A stretch of DNA of 64,000 nt from a bacterium (GCA_030426805.1 JAUHXU010000001.1:1080861-1144860), one strand, 5' to 3'. Numbered from the stretch's first letter, positions 43,838 to 54,414 are shown. Notes: generated by a model not told the origin, from the letters alone. Numbers and translations are program-made.

Positions 43838-45483
43838 TTGCCGACGAAGCCGATCGTGTGGACGACCGGGCCCCACATCAGGCCCCACTCACCCGGCTCG
43901 CGGTCGATGCACTCGAACACGACCGGCACGTGACCGTCGTACGCCGGCGGCCGAAGACGCGGCGGCAACGTGATCGGGCAGCGACGGCGAAACGCGTCGC
44001 GCGATTCGATCGTCAGGATTCCCTCGCCGGGGATGCCCGGTACCGTGACGCGCACGCGAATCGGCAGCCGCGCACGCCGCGGCACCGAACCCGACACGAC
44101 GAGCGCGCCGTCGTCGACCGGCACGAGCAGGAACGCGCGCGGCTGCTGGACGATCGTGCCGGGTCTCGGCGTCGCCGTAGCGGGACGGATCGGCCCCCAG
44201 CCGTCGTGCAGCAGCGCCTCGTCGCCCGGCTCGAGCACCTCGGGTTCCCCCGGTGCGGGCGGCGGTGGGAGCAACGACGTCGGGCCGGGACCGACGCCGG
44301 CGAGGTCCGCACCGAGGCGATCCGGCTCCTCGAACCACCAGGCGGTCACCACCTCGGCGGCCACGCGGTGCCCCTCGCCGGAGAGGTGACCGTCCTCCGG
44401 CACGTAGCACGACGGACGCCCCGGCGCGGTGGCTCGCCGCAGCGGACCGAGCAGCAACCGCACGTCGATCCCTTCGCGTGCGCAAAACGCCGCGAGTCGA
44501 CGTTCCGGGAAGTCGAGATCGAGAATCGAGTCGAGCGGACGACCGCCGGCCGTCCGCGCATCGTGGTCGTGCAACACCGACTGGCCCGTCCGCACGGCCT
44601 GGCGCCACGCGGGGATGACCACGACGAGAAAGCGCGCACCCATCGCCTCGACCTCGGTGCGGAAACGGCCGATCACCGCTTCGGTCGTGGACCACGCCGC
44701 GCGCCATCGGGGCGACGACTCCGCGAGCGACGGCGAGTAGACCTCGAGGTCCTCGCTCGGCGGCAGGCCCTTCGCGACGCGCGCCGGGTCGTAGCGCGCC
44801 GGCTCGCGCAAACTGCGGGCCCACGCGCCCTTGCCGACGAGCCGGTGCTCGAGCACCGAGAACGCGACCGACCAGCGCCGCGCCCGCGTGCGCCACGGGA
44901 ACAACGTCGTCGTCCGCAGCACGCCTTCCCCGTCGTCGACGAGCCACACCCGGGTGTAGTCGGCCGGTCCGTGCAGTTCCGGCGTGCCGTCGTGGATGTC
45001 GTTGCCCGGGTACACCGCGAGCACGACCGCATCGGGCCGGACGTCCGGCGCGTGTTCTCGGAACAGGATCAGCCCCTGCGCCGGGTTGAAGCCGTCGCCG
45101 CTGATGCAGAAGACGTTCGCCGATCCCTCGCGTGCGGCAATCGCCCGCTCGGTGCGCGTCGTCATGAGCTGCTCGTCGCGCACGCGAAACGCGTTCAGAA
45201 ACGAGTCCCCGACGAAGAGGAGCCGCGGCGTCCGGTCGCCCGCGGCCCGCGGCGTGTCGGGCATCGGGGGCCCCCGGAAGCCCTCCGGACTCAGGCGATA
45301 CGGGAACGGGCCGCTCTCGTCGCGGCTCTCCATCGCGAGACCGCGGGGCATCCGGAAGCCGACGAGCGGGTCGACGAGCATCGTCTGGTGGTAGTCGGGG
45401 CGGCGGTAGGCGATCCGGGCGACCCCCTCGACGACGAGCAGCCCGACCAGGATCGCGACCAGCAACGCGATCGCCTTTCGCAT
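43834..45483 (-). CDS. membrane-anchored SGNH/GDSL-type hydrolase-like protein
   Basis: This 549-residue protein has an N-terminal anchor (AIALLVAILVGLLVVEGVA). SGNH blocks are visible: Ser94 in LLFVGDSFLNAF, VLAVYPGNDIHDG for the Asn block, and Asp364-x-His366 in YVPEDGHLSGEGHR. The order matches GDSL-type esterases and the acetyl-handling SGNH proteins of polysaccharide systems. Residues after about 400 form a separate Pro-rich, beta-rich tail. It probably deacylates or acylates a surface glycan or lipid on the outer face of the membrane; the substrate is unknown. It is the first gene of a two-gene unit with the zinc-ribbon protein. Confidence 0.75.
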   Translation of the reverse strand: MRKAIALLVAILVGLLVVEGVARIAYRRPDYHQTMLVDPLVGFRMPRGLAMESRDESGPFPYRLSPEGFRGPPMPDTPRAAGDRTPRLLFVGDSFLNAFRVRDEQLMTTRTERAIAAREGSANVFCISGDGFNPAQGLILFREHAPDVRPDAVVLAVYPGNDIHDGTPELHGPADYTRVWLVDDGEGVLRTTTLFPWRTRARRWSVAFSVLEHRLVGKGAWARSLREPARYDPARVAKGLPPSEDLEVYSPSLAESSPRWRAAWSTTEAVIGRFRTEVEAMGARFLVVVIPAWRQAVRTGQSVLHDHDARTAGGRPLDSILDLDFPERRLAAFCAREGIDVRLLLGPLRRATAPGRPSCYVPEDGHLSGEGHRVAAEVVTAWWFEEPDRLGADLAGVGPGPTSLLPPPPAPGEPEVLEPGDEALLHDGWGPIRPATATPRPGTIVQQPRAFLLVPVDDGALVVSGSVPRRARLPIRVRVTVPGIPGEGILTIESRDAFRRRCPITLPPRLRPPAYDGHVPVVFECIDREPGEWGLMWGPVVHTIGFVGK

Positions 45484-45535
45484 CGACCCACTCTACCACG
45501 CGTCGAGGGAGGCGCGAAAATCCCCGCCGGGGGCT

Positions 45536-45563
45536 TTGCCTGAGGCCCAATCTCGCCTAATCT
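45536..45563 (+). promoter_or_regulatory. candidate sigma70 promoter of tRNA-Thr
   Basis: TTGCCT (45536-45541) and TAATCT (45558-45563) are separated by 16 nt. Transcription would start near 45570, 7 nt before the mature tRNA 5' end. Confidence 0.55.
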
Positions 45564-45576
45564 TCCGGTCGCCCGA

Positions 45577-45651
45577 GCCAGAGTAGCTCAGTGGTAGAGC
45601 ACGGCTTTCGTAAAGCCGCGGTCGAGGGTTCAAATCCCTCCTCTGGCTCCA
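45577..45651 (+). tRNA. tRNA-Thr (anticodon CGT), CCA encoded
   Basis: It is a full cloverleaf: acceptor GCCAGAG/CTCTGGC, D-arm GCTCAGTGGTAGAGC, anticodon stem CGGCT/AGCCG around TTCGTAA (anticodon CGT), T-arm GAGGG/CCCTC around TTCAAAT, discriminator T and encoded CCA (45649-45651). It reads ACG, a frequent Thr codon in the neighbouring genes. Confidence 0.96.
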
Positions 45652-45693
45652 GCTCACCCTCCCGCTCGTCGAGCCTCAGACGGGGGCCGCACC

Positions 45694-48141
45694 GTGACCG
45701 ACGCCACCCGCGCCCGCCCCCGAGAGGATCTCGTCGCGATCGGCGCGATCTCGTTCACGATCCTCGCGCTGCAACTGATCCAGATCCGGATCTTCTCGTT
45801 CGCGGTCGACCCGGTGCTCGTCTGGTGCGCGATCAGCGTCGCGCTGCTGGGCATGGGCGTCGGCGGTGGGCTCGTCGCGGTCCGCCCGTCGCTCGCGACC
45901 GCGACCGGCGCGCGCGCGCTCGTCGGCTGCTTGCTCGGGTTCTCGATCACCGCGCTCGTGATGCACGCGTGGTTCGCGCGCGGCGGCGGGATCGCGCTCA
46001 GCTGGCGCGGCGTGCCGTGGCTCCTCGGCTTCGCGCTCCCCTACCTCTTCGGCGGCGTCGCCGTCGCGATCGTGCTCAGCCGAAGCGGCAAGCGGCCATA
46101 CGTGCCGTACCTCTTCAACCTGCTCGGCTCCGCGTTCGGTTGCATCGCGCTCTACCCGTTGATGCGCCCGCTCGGGATCGAGGCGCTACTCGGCATCGTC
46201 GCCGCCGTGCCCGCACTCGCGGGGCTGTGGATCGCGACGCGCGCCCGCGCGACCGGACTCGCGGCCGTCGCCGCCGTGTGCGCGATCGGCGCGGCTGCAT
46301 GCGGCGTGTTCGGCGAACGCGTCTTCCCGTTCCGCCCGGACGACGGCGACCTCTACGCCCGCGCACACGCGGCGCTCGAACGGACCGGCGCGACCGCGGA
46401 TCCCGAACAGGTCTACTCGGCGTGGGATCCGGTCGGCCGCGTGCAGGTGCACCAGTTCCCGCGCCCGTTCGGCACGGTCGACGACCGCCCGGTGCGACTC
46501 TTCTCGCAGGACGCCGGCGCCGGCTCGATCCTGATCTCGCTCGGCGACGACCAGCAACTGCGCGACACGCTGTTCGAGACGACGGTCTACGGCGCGGCCT
46601 ACAAGCTGCGGCCCGAGCCGAAGAAGATGCTGATCATCGGCATCGGCGGTGCGCCCGACGTGCTCTGCGCGCTGCACCACGACGTCCCGGACGTCACCGG
46701 CATCGAGATCAACCGCGCCGTGCTCGACGTCGTGACGAACGCGCAGGCGTCGTTCCTCGGGGGCCCGTTCCCGCCGCACGTGAAGCTCCTCCACATGGAC
46801 GGGCGGAGCTTCGTCGAGCAAACCACCGAAAAATACGACCTCCTCCAGATGACCGGCGCCGACACGATTTCGGCCGGGTCCGGCGGGGCCTTCCTGTTCT
46901 CGGAGAACTACCTCTACACGAAGGAAGCGTTCCGTCGCTACTGGTCGATCCTCGACGACGACGGCCTCTTGTCGATCATCCGGTTCGGGATGGAGCCGTT
47001 CCGGGTCGTGACCACCGCGATCGAGGTGATGCAGGAACACGGGATCGAGCGCCCGGACCTGCACATGATCGTGATCCAGCAGGGCATCTGGGTCAGCACG
47101 ATGTTCTCGAAGCAGCCGATCACGCCCGACGCGATCGAGCGCATCAAGGCGATGATCGCCGCGTCCACGAAGCGGCCGACCCCGCTGCGCATCCCGATCT
47201 ACGAGACGCTGCACTTCGGCCTCAACGACCCGATGGTCCTCGTGTGGGCGCCGAACCGATTCACGAACCCGCGCTACAACAACTTCATGCTCGCCGCGAT
47301 CGCCCACAAGTGGGACGACGCGGCGCGTGCGATGGATCTCGATTGCAGCTTCGCGCCGATCAGTGACGATCGACCGTTCTTCTTCAACTTCCTCAGCGAC
47401 GGGCAGATCTCGGGCGTCTTCGCGCTCGACGACAACGCGCCGTCGTCATGGGGCATGCGTCAGCACCTGAAGTTCCTGCTGACCGTGATCATCGCGAGCG
47501 CCGTCTGCATCCTCGGGCCGCTCGTGCTGTTGACGCGTCGCGGGCTGCCCGGCGCGCGCGTCGTGCCGGCGATCGCATGCTTCGGCGCGCTCGGCCTCGG
47601 CTACCTGTTCGTCGAGCTCGCGCTGCTGCAGCGCACCGCGCTGCTCCTCGGCCACCCGACCTACAGCGCCGCCGCGACGCTCTTCACCCTCCTCGCGGCG
47701 ACCGGGCTCGGCAGCCTCTTCTCGTCGCGCTTCAAGGACGCCGACCCGGGCAAGACCGTCGCCGGCGCGGTGCTCGCGCTGCTCGCGCTGCTCGTCACCT
47801 ACGATCTCTTCCTGGGCGACGTGCTGCGCACGCTGCTCGCCTACTCGTTCTCGACGCGCCTAATCGCGGTCGTCGTGCTGCTCGCACCGGCCGGGTTCAT
47901 CATGGGAATCCCGTTCCCGACCGCGCTCCGCGTCGTGTCGAACGACGGACCGTCCGTCGTCGCGTGGGGGCTCGCGATCAACTCGTTCGCCTCCGTCGTC
48001 GCGTCGCTGCTCACGAGCGTGATCGCGATGCTCGGCGGCTTCACGTCGGTGCTCCGCGTCGCGGCCGCGCTCTACGCGGTCGCGGCGATCACGCTGTGGA
48101 TCTACGTCCGCCAGCAGGCGAGTTCGTCGGCGCGCGGATAG
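45694..48141 (+). CDS. polytopic membrane protein with spermidine-synthase-like domain
   Basis: This 815-residue protein starts with GTG shortly after tRNA-Thr. About six hydrophobic segments precede and about six follow a soluble domain at residues 230-580. That domain has a Rossmann methyltransferase/spermidine-synthase fold signature: KKMLIIGIGGAPDVL near 310-324, VTGIEINRAVLDVV with the acidic residue that contacts the ligand ribose, and LHMDGRSFV. The last part has transporter-like motifs (GFIMGIPFPTALRVV). Such fused membrane spermidine-synthase-like proteins occur widely, but the acceptor is unknown. The canonical active-site Asp-Tyr/Ser motif of true SpeE is not obvious, so polyamine synthesis should not be assumed. 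Confidence 0.75.
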   Translation: MTDATRARPREDLVAIGAISFTILALQLIQIRIFSFAVDPVLVWCAISVALLGMGVGGGLVAVRPSLATATGARALVGCLLGFSITALVMHAWFARGGGIALSWRGVPWLLGFALPYLFGGVAVAIVLSRSGKRPYVPYLFNLLGSAFGCIALYPLMRPLGIEALLGIVAAVPALAGLWIATRARATGLAAVAAVCAIGAAACGVFGERVFPFRPDDGDLYARAHAALERTGATADPEQVYSAWDPVGRVQVHQFPRPFGTVDDRPVRLFSQDAGAGSILISLGDDQQLRDTLFETTVYGAAYKLRPEPKKMLIIGIGGAPDVLCALHHDVPDVTGIEINRAVLDVVTNAQASFLGGPFPPHVKLLHMDGRSFVEQTTEKYDLLQMTGADTISAGSGGAFLFSENYLYTKEAFRRYWSILDDDGLLSIIRFGMEPFRVVTTAIEVMQEHGIERPDLHMIVIQQGIWVSTMFSKQPITPDAIERIKAMIAASTKRPTPLRIPIYETLHFGLNDPMVLVWAPNRFTNPRYNNFMLAAIAHKWDDAARAMDLDCSFAPISDDRPFFFNFLSDGQISGVFALDDNAPSSWGMRQHLKFLLTVIIASAVCILGPLVLLTRRGLPGARVVPAIACFGALGLGYLFVELALLQRTALLLGHPTYSAAATLFTLLAATGLGSLFSSRFKDADPGKTVAGAVLALLALLVTYDLFLGDVLRTLLAYSFSTRLIAVVVLLAPAGFIMGIPFPTALRVVSNDGPSVVAWGLAINSFASVVASLLTSVIAMLGGFTSVLRVAAALYAVAAITLWIYVRQQASSSARG

Positions 48142-48223
48142 GCCTCGCACCGATCCGCCCACAAAAGCCCCGGCGTCCCGGCCCGGGTTGCGCTACGATG
48201 CCGTCGGAAGAAAGGACCCGCCC

Positions 48224-49825
48224 ATGCGACTCCCGATGCTCCTCGCCTCGCTCCTCACGCTCGTGCTCACGACGACCGCGCGCAGCCAGGACCTCGACGC
48301 CGCGCAGCAACAACTGCTCGGCCAGATCGAGGCACGCCTGAAGCGCGCCGAAAGCAACTTCCGCACGGCCGAGCGCGGCGTGCCGAAACGCGGCAAGCCG
48401 TCGGGCGCGAAGGTCAAACTCGCGCTCGTCCGGCTCGGCGGCGCGAAGGGCGACCTGAAGGCGGCGACCGACGCGCTGAAGAAGCTCCCGGCCGGCAACG
48501 CGGCGGTCGCTGCGGTGGCCAAGCGCGCGACCGATCTGACGAACGCGATCGCCGCGTTCGAAGCGCGGCTCGGCGCGTCGTCCGCCCCGCCGCCGAGCGA
48601 CGGCAAGAAACTCGACTACCGCGACGAGGAGCGGCTCAAGAACGCGCACTTCTACGTGCGCGAAGCCGACGGGCTCGCCGGCACGCTCGAGACGCTCGTC
48701 ACGAAGGTCCGCGGCGTGAAGAACCCGGACCTGATCGATCACCGACCGATCGCGCAGGGGATCGCGACGCTGAACAAGGGCCGTCAACGCTGCGGCTTCA
48801 TCCGCGACGCACTCGCCGAGCTGCCGGCCGACGGCCGCGGGGTGCAGTCGACCGCGCAGTCGCTCGCGAAGCTCACGCAGCGGTTCGACGCGGCGCACAA
48901 GGCACTCGCGCCGGTGCACGCGCGGTTGCAGAAGATCATCCACCCGTCCACCTACCCGAACCTCGACGCCGACCGGAGACGCCTCGAAGAGCTGAGCGGG
49001 ATGGTGCGCGACGCCGCGATGTTCGACACGCGCCCCGACATCGCGCCCCGGGTACTCCCGCAGATCAAGGGGATCCAGGCGGAACTGCAACGCGCCGCGA
49101 AGACCTACGCACTGCTGATCCGACAACGGGTCGAACTCGGCAAGCGCATCGACGGCGCGGTTCGCTCGCTGCACGGCAATCTGCAGGGACTCGCGAAGGC
49201 GGTCGCGGAGCAGAAGAAGACGCTGCCCGGCCGCATCGACGCCGACATCGCCGAAGCGGCGAAGATGGCCGCGCAGGCCGTCAAGGAGAAGAAGCCCGGC
49301 TGGTTCAACGGTGGCGTGCCGCAGCGGATGGGTTGGGCCGAGGACAAGGTGACGTTGCTCGAGGCGCTCGACGCGAGCGCGGGCAAGGCCGCGCGCGCGA
49401 AGCTCGCGAAGGCGGAAGCGACCCTTCGCGCCCAGCAGGACTCGCTCCGCGCCGACATCATCGCGGCAAACCAGCTGCCGCCGGACACCTACGACGGTCC
49501 CGATCGCGACAAGGTGATCGCACGCGCGAAGGCGGCGTGGCTGAAGGTGCAGCCGAAGGCGGAGATCCTCGGCGCGCGCATCCCGTCGAGCACGTGGGCG
49601 CGCGAGACGATGTGGCGACTGCAGAACACGACGTGGTACCGCATCGATCGCTCGAAGCTCCAGGTGCAACTCCTCGTCCGCCACGACGCCGACACCGCGG
49701 TGATCCAGGCGATCAACTTGTGGATCGACCACATGAAGAACGACCGCGAGACGCAGTTCCCGCTGCACGAGCCGGGCGAGAAGCTCCCGCCGAACTTCTA
49801 CCTGCTGACGAAGAAGATCAAGTAG
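48224..49825 (+). CDS. exported helical protein of unknown function
   Basis: The ATG at 48224 has AAAGGA 7 nt upstream and opens a signal peptide (LPMLLASLLTLVLTTTARSQ). The 533-residue product is Lys/Ala/Leu-rich and mostly helical up to residue 440, with coiled-coil-like stretches (QQLLGQIEARLKRAESNFRT, QAELQRAAKTYALLIRQRVE). A more globular C-terminus ends PPNFYLLTKKIK. I do not recognise a family. It lies 6 nt before the membrane GDPD gene and is probably in the same operon, so it may act at the cell envelope together with phospholipid-head-group metabolism; this is inference from position only. Confidence 0.6.
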   Translation: MRLPMLLASLLTLVLTTTARSQDLDAAQQQLLGQIEARLKRAESNFRTAERGVPKRGKPSGAKVKLALVRLGGAKGDLKAATDALKKLPAGNAAVAAVAKRATDLTNAIAAFEARLGASSAPPPSDGKKLDYRDEERLKNAHFYVREADGLAGTLETLVTKVRGVKNPDLIDHRPIAQGIATLNKGRQRCGFIRDALAELPADGRGVQSTAQSLAKLTQRFDAAHKALAPVHARLQKIIHPSTYPNLDADRRRLEELSGMVRDAAMFDTRPDIAPRVLPQIKGIQAELQRAAKTYALLIRQRVELGKRIDGAVRSLHGNLQGLAKAVAEQKKTLPGRIDADIAEAAKMAAQAVKEKKPGWFNGGVPQRMGWAEDKVTLLEALDASAGKAARAKLAKAEATLRAQQDSLRADIIAANQLPPDTYDGPDRDKVIARAKAAWLKVQPKAEILGARIPSSTWARETMWRLQNTTWYRIDRSKLQVQLLVRHDADTAVIQAINLWIDHMKNDRETQFPLHEPGEKLPPNFYLLTKKIK

Positions 49826-49831
49826 GCGCCG

Positions 49832-51676
49832 ATGCGGCCCGCGGTCGAGCCCTGGCGGGAGCGCGTCGCCGGCACGGCCGACGTGCTCCGGCGGGGCATT
49901 CGCCCACTCCTCGGGTTCGAGCTGCTCGCGCGATTGATCACCGCGATCGGGTTCGTGCCGATCGTCGCGTGGCTCGTCGTTCGCTTGATCGCCTGGAGCG
50001 GTGACGGCGCGATCAGCAACTACGACCTCGCCCGCTTCTTCCTGTCTCCCACGGGCGTCGTGCTCGTCGCGACGGTGGCGACCGCCGGGTTCGCGATCGC
50101 GTTCTTCGAGTTCGGCGGCCTGATCGCCCTGGCGCTCGGCCTGCTCCGGCACCGTCGGCTGCGCCTGACCGGGCTGCTCGTGTTCCTCGTCGCGCGGTTG
50201 CCGGATCTCGCGCACCTCGGCGCGCGCCAGTTCGTCGGCTACCTCCTACGCGGCGCCCCCTGCCTCGCAGTCGCCGGCGCGGCGTATGCGGTGTTCCTGA
50301 CGAAGAACGACATCAACTTCTACCTGCACGCGAAGCCCCCGGCGTTCTGGGCAGCCGCGGCGATCGCGGCGGCGGCGGGACTCGTGTTCGCGGTGCTCGC
50401 GATCCGGCTGTTCGTCGATTGGATCTTCGCGCTGCCGCTCGTGCTGACCGGGTCGACGCCCGGAGCCGCACTCGACGAGAGTCGGGCACTCGTGCGCGGG
50501 CGCCGTGCCGACGTCCTCGGCACACTCGCACGCTGGGCGCTGTGGGCCGTCGTGCTCAACGGCGTTCTCTGGATATCGATGCTCGCGCTCCGCTCGCTGC
50601 TCCTCTGGGTCGCCGGCCAGGCCGTCGGCGTCGTGCTCGTCGTGACCGCGCTGCTCGCCGTCGTCCATGCCGCACTCGCTGCGCTCGTCTCGGTCGTGCT
50701 CGCGTCCACGCTCGCCGTCGCCGTCACGCGGCAATTCGTCCGACGGTGCGAGGCCCGCATCCCCGACACGCTCCTCGCGGCAGACACCGACCGACCCGCG
50801 TGGGCGGTGCGCGTGCTCGGGTCGGTGTGGGCCATCGCGCTGCTGCTCGCCGGGACGACCGCATTCGTCGCGTGGCGCATCGCCGACCGGATGCCGACCG
50901 GCGACCGCGTCTGGGTCACCGCGCACCGCGGCAGCTCGATTCGCGCGCCGGAAAACACGATGGCCGCGATCGAACTCGCGATCGAGGAGGGCGCCGACTT
51001 CGTCGAGATCGACGTGCAGGAGACCGCCGACGGCGTCGTCGTCCTCGTCCACGACAAGGATCTCAACCGCGTGTTCGGGATCGACAAGGGGATCTGGGAG
51101 GTCCGATACGACGCGTTGCGCGATCGCGACAGCGGCGGCTGGTTCGGCCCGGCGTTTCGCGATCAGCGACTCGCGACGCTCGAGCGCGTCATCGACGTCG
51201 TCAAGGGACGCGCGCGCCTGAACATCGAGCTGAAGTTCAACGGGCACGAACGACAACTGGCGCGCGAGGTCGTGCGCATCCTGCGCGACAAGGCGTTCGT
51301 CGACCGGTGCATCGTCACGTCGCTCGACTACGCGGGGCTGCGTCGCGCGGCGGCGCTCGAGCCGGCACTGCGCACGGGGTTGATCGTCACGTCTTCGATC
51401 GGCGACGTCACGAAGCTCGACGTCGATCTGCTGAGCGTCAGCGCCGGCACGGTCACGCGCGACCTCGTCCGACGCGCCCATGCCCGCGACCTCGAAGTCC
51501 ACGTCTGGACCGTCAACGACGTCGCGACGATGAACACGATGATCTCGATCGGCGTCGACTCGATCATCACCGACGACCCGAAGCGCCTCGCAGAGCTGCG
51601 CCGTGAACGCGCCGCGCTGAGCAAGCCCGAGCGCATGCTCCTCCACCTCGCCGACATCGCGGAGCGCCGTTTCTGA
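49832..51676 (+). CDS. membrane-anchored glycerophosphodiester phosphodiesterase
   Basis: This 614-residue protein has an N-terminal region of about seven hydrophobic segments (residues 25-345), like the GDPD membrane domain. A GDPD TIM barrel follows near 360-595. The active-site blocks are present: [14 protein letters not shown] with His365, [19 protein letters not shown] with the metal-binding Glu-x-Asp and second His-Asp, and NIELK. The C-terminal blocks HVWTVND and [10 protein letters not shown] are typical. It hydrolyses glycerophosphodiesters to glycerol-3-phosphate and an alcohol, at the membrane. Domain order and length match known membrane GDPDs. Confidence 0.92.
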   Translation: MRPAVEPWRERVAGTADVLRRGIRPLLGFELLARLITAIGFVPIVAWLVVRLIAWSGDGAISNYDLARFFLSPTGVVLVATVATAGFAIAFFEFGGLIALALGLLRHRRLRLTGLLVFLVARLPDLAHLGARQFVGYLLRGAPCLAVAGAAYAVFLTKNDINFYLHAKPPAFWAAAAIAAAAGLVFAVLAIRLFVDWIFALPLVLTGSTPGAALDESRALVRGRRADVLGTLARWALWAVVLNGVLWISMLALRSLLLWVAGQAVGVVLVVTALLAVVHAALAALVSVVLASTLAVAVTRQFVRRCEARIPDTLLAADTDRPAWAVRVLGSVWAIALLLAGTTAFVAWRIADRMPTGDRVWVTAHRGSSIRAPENTMAAIELAIEEGADFVEIDVQETADGVVVLVHDKDLNRVFGIDKGIWEVRYDALRDRDSGGWFGPAFRDQRLATLERVIDVVKGRARLNIELKFNGHERQLAREVVRILRDKAFVDRCIVTSLDYAGLRRAAALEPALRTGLIVTSSIGDVTKLDVDLLSVSAGTVTRDLVRRAHARDLEVHVWTVNDVATMNTMISIGVDSIITDDPKRLAELRRERAALSKPERMLLHLADIAERRF

Positions 51677-51710
51677 GCAAGACGCGGGTCGACGCGTTAC
51701 ACTGCTGTCG

Positions 51711-54347
51711 ATGCTCCGGTTTCCCGTCCTCCTCGCTGTTCTCGGCATGCTCGTCGCGGGTCCCCTCGCGTCGCAAGAGCCGATCCTCTCCCCGGATGCC
51801 GCGCGCGCCGGGCTGACGCGCCGAGAACGCGAAGAGATCCTTCGCGTCTACGCTCGGGCCCAGTCGCAACCCGATTGGCTCGCCCGGCTCGATCAATTCG
51901 ACGCGGCGGATCGGAACGTCCGCCACGACGCGGCGCGGTGGCTCGCGGGTCTCCTCGCATGGACGTGGGCGGACGAGCGGCGCGACGACGCGCCCTGGCA
52001 TGTGCCGGGAAAGCCGCCGAGCCTCGGGGTGGGTCGACGCGCCCCCTCGCTCGTCCGCGACTGGTTGGAGAAGACGCTCCAGCGCCGTGATTGCGGCGCG
52101 GCCGTGATCCCGGCGCTGCGGATGTGGGTTCGTCACGGCATCGACACGAACGACCGCGCGACCGCGTTGCGAATCGCACGTCGGTTGCGGACACCGGAGA
52201 CGGGCCGACTCGTCGCCGACGTGATCGCGGATCCGGCGACGAGACCGCGCATCGTCGAGGAAGCACTCACGGTCGCGCTGATCCTGTGCCTGCCGATCGA
52301 CGCGGCCGTCCTCCGGAGTCGCGCGATGCACGACGACCACGCCGTGCGCAGCGTCGCGCGCCGGGTGATCGAGGGCTTGGGCCAACCGGTTCCGCCCCCG
52401 CTTGTCGAAGCGAGCGTGGCGACGTCTCCGGGATTCCGGGTGCCCCTCGTCTCGGCGGGACGAACCATCCCGTGGCGACCACGGACGGACGCTCGCTTCG
52501 TGCGCGTGTGCGAGACCGAGGATGACGGATCGGATCCGATCGTTCGCTACGGGTGGTGCACCGACGAGACGCCGACGTCGATCGCGATCTACACGCCGGA
52601 GGGGGCGTGGTACGACTTCACGAAGTCCGTGCGATTGGTGGTCGACACGGTCGACCCGCTCGCGGAGGTCGAACGCATCCGCGCCTACCGCGCCGCCGTC
52701 CGCGGCTCGGGGTCACAGCTGACGGTTCCGCCGGGATTCGCCGCACTCAACTGGGACCTCGACTACCACCTCGTGAGCCGGTACGAGATCGCGTTCGCCC
52801 GCTGGCTCCTCGACCGCGGGGAGCGGCGAGCGGCGGCACGGGCGCTCGAACCGGCGCTCGCCTGCTTGGCCGACGCCGATCGCGACCTCCCGCGCGCCGC
52901 GCGCGCGATGTTCGGGAAGGCGCTGCTCGATGCGATCGCCGATGCGTTCGTCTGGCGCTGTGACGATGCGCTCACCGCGGAACGTGCTCGGATCGCCGTG
53001 CGCACGCAGCCGGACAGCGATGTCGGCCGGCTCGCGCGACGACTGCTCGACGAACTCGCGCGTGACGGCGGCCGCATCCCGCGTCGGTTGCCGACGCTGG
53101 ACGCGTGGACGGAGCTGTCGCGCTCCCTCGACCGCGACGAACGGATCCGCTACCTGGCGAGCCGCCTCTCGCGGATCACCGCACTCGGGCACGGTCACTG
53201 GTCGGGCCATCGGCTCGACGAGACACAGTACGACCGGCCGCCGATCGCGATTCGGGCCCTCTACGAGACGGACGATTCGAATGAGGCGGTCCGCCGCGCC
53301 GAGGTCATCAACCCGTTCGTCCTGCTCGGCGGCGAGTCGATCGCGCTCACCCACCGCGACGTCCCCCTCCTGCTCGCCGGGTTCGAGGAGCCACGCTTCA
53401 CGCGCGTTGCGCGAGACTTCCCCGAGTGGCAGTTCGCGACGACCGACGAGCCGCTCACGCGCCTCGTGAATGAGGCTGCCGGTTTCCCGTTGATCGACGA
53501 GGCGTTCCTCGCCCTCGAGCCGAGCGCTCGCGGCAGCGAGATCGCCGATATCGTCGCCTGGTGCCAGGCGCACGAGGACCGTGCGGAACCGGCCAGGATC
53601 GCCGCGGGCATGCAGCGCTGGATCGCGCGTGGCGCCCAGCCGTGGAGCGCCGGCGAGTCCGCGCTTGTCCGGTTGGCGCAGTTCGGTGGTCCACACGCGG
53701 GCGCGATCTTCGCCGCGATCGCCGCCCGCTACCCCTACGATCGGTTCAAGCTCCAACGGTGCGTCTCGCTCGCAACCGAAGCCGACACCGCAGCCGCACT
53801 GCGCGCGACCGAGTCGTGGCTCGCCCACGAGAGCCCGATGCTCCGCTTCTATGCCGGCTGCATCCGCGTCGAAAACGGCGCGGTCCACGCCGGCCGCGAC
53901 GCGATCGCCGACGGTTTCCGGTTTGCACGGCGCGTCGGCCCGGGCGTCGTCGACGCAGCCCGGGCGGTGCGCGCCCTGCTCGCCGACGGAACGACGGAGT
54001 CGATCGCGGTCGCACGGCTCGCGTTCGTCGACGGCGAACCGCTGCGGGGCGACCGCCCGTTCGACGATCATGCGATCCTCGACGCGTTCGCCGAGGCCGG
54101 CCTGCCGGACGCGCACCGCTACTTCTTGCGCCACGTCGACCGCGTCCCGCCGGCGAACGCGATCCGCGGGCACGTCGCGTCGTGGAGCACCCCCCACGGC
54201 ACGATCCGGATCCGACGGCTGAAGGAGATGCGGGAACGAACCGCGACCCGCGCCTACGGCCGGCGCGACGGCGAGACACTCCGCGCCTGTCTGGTGCGCG
54301 AAATCGCCGCGCGCGAGGCCGCCGAGCGAGCGAAGCGACAGCGCTGA
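51711..54347 (+). CDS. large exported protein of unknown function
   Basis: This 878-residue protein has a signal peptide (LLAVLGMLVAGPLAS) and a charged, largely helical body. Short HEAT-like phrases occur (ATALRIARRLRTPETGRLVA, AVRSVARRVIEGLGQPVPPP). A beta-rich insert lies near 240-310 (PTSIAIYTPEGAWYDFTKSV). I recognise no catalytic motif or family. There is no Shine-Dalgarno sequence; TACACT lies 7 nt before the ATG, so the transcript may be leaderless. It stands alone between the GDPD and HipBA genes. Confidence 0.55.
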   Translation: MLRFPVLLAVLGMLVAGPLASQEPILSPDAARAGLTRREREEILRVYARAQSQPDWLARLDQFDAADRNVRHDAARWLAGLLAWTWADERRDDAPWHVPGKPPSLGVGRRAPSLVRDWLEKTLQRRDCGAAVIPALRMWVRHGIDTNDRATALRIARRLRTPETGRLVADVIADPATRPRIVEEALTVALILCLPIDAAVLRSRAMHDDHAVRSVARRVIEGLGQPVPPPLVEASVATSPGFRVPLVSAGRTIPWRPRTDARFVRVCETEDDGSDPIVRYGWCTDETPTSIAIYTPEGAWYDFTKSVRLVVDTVDPLAEVERIRAYRAAVRGSGSQLTVPPGFAALNWDLDYHLVSRYEIAFARWLLDRGERRAAARALEPALACLADADRDLPRAARAMFGKALLDAIADAFVWRCDDALTAERARIAVRTQPDSDVGRLARRLLDELARDGGRIPRRLPTLDAWTELSRSLDRDERIRYLASRLSRITALGHGHWSGHRLDETQYDRPPIAIRALYETDDSNEAVRRAEVINPFVLLGGESIALTHRDVPLLLAGFEEPRFTRVARDFPEWQFATTDEPLTRLVNEAAGFPLIDEAFLALEPSARGSEIADIVAWCQAHEDRAEPARIAAGMQRWIARGAQPWSAGESALVRLAQFGGPHAGAIFAAIAARYPYDRFKLQRCVSLATEADTAAALRATESWLAHESPMLRFYAGCIRVENGAVHAGRDAIADGFRFARRVGPGVVDAARAVRALLADGTTESIAVARLAFVDGEPLRGDRPFDDHAILDAFAEAGLPDAHRYFLRHVDRVPPANAIRGHVASWSTPHGTIRIRRLKEMRERTATRAYGRRDGETLRACLVREIAAREAAERAKRQR

Positions 54348-54395
54348 CGATCCGATCCAGCCCGGCGTGTCATTCCCCAAGAGCATAAAATAGAT

Positions 54396-54414
54396 TTATT
54401 GCCCGAAGGAATAA
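54396..54414. promoter_or_regulatory. candidate HipB operator
   Basis: The inverted repeat TTATT / AATAA (5-bp arms, 9-nt spacer) overlaps the -35 of the hipBA promoter. HipB-type repressors bind two-fold symmetric sites of about this size in their own promoter, so autoregulation is likely. Confidence 0.4.
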
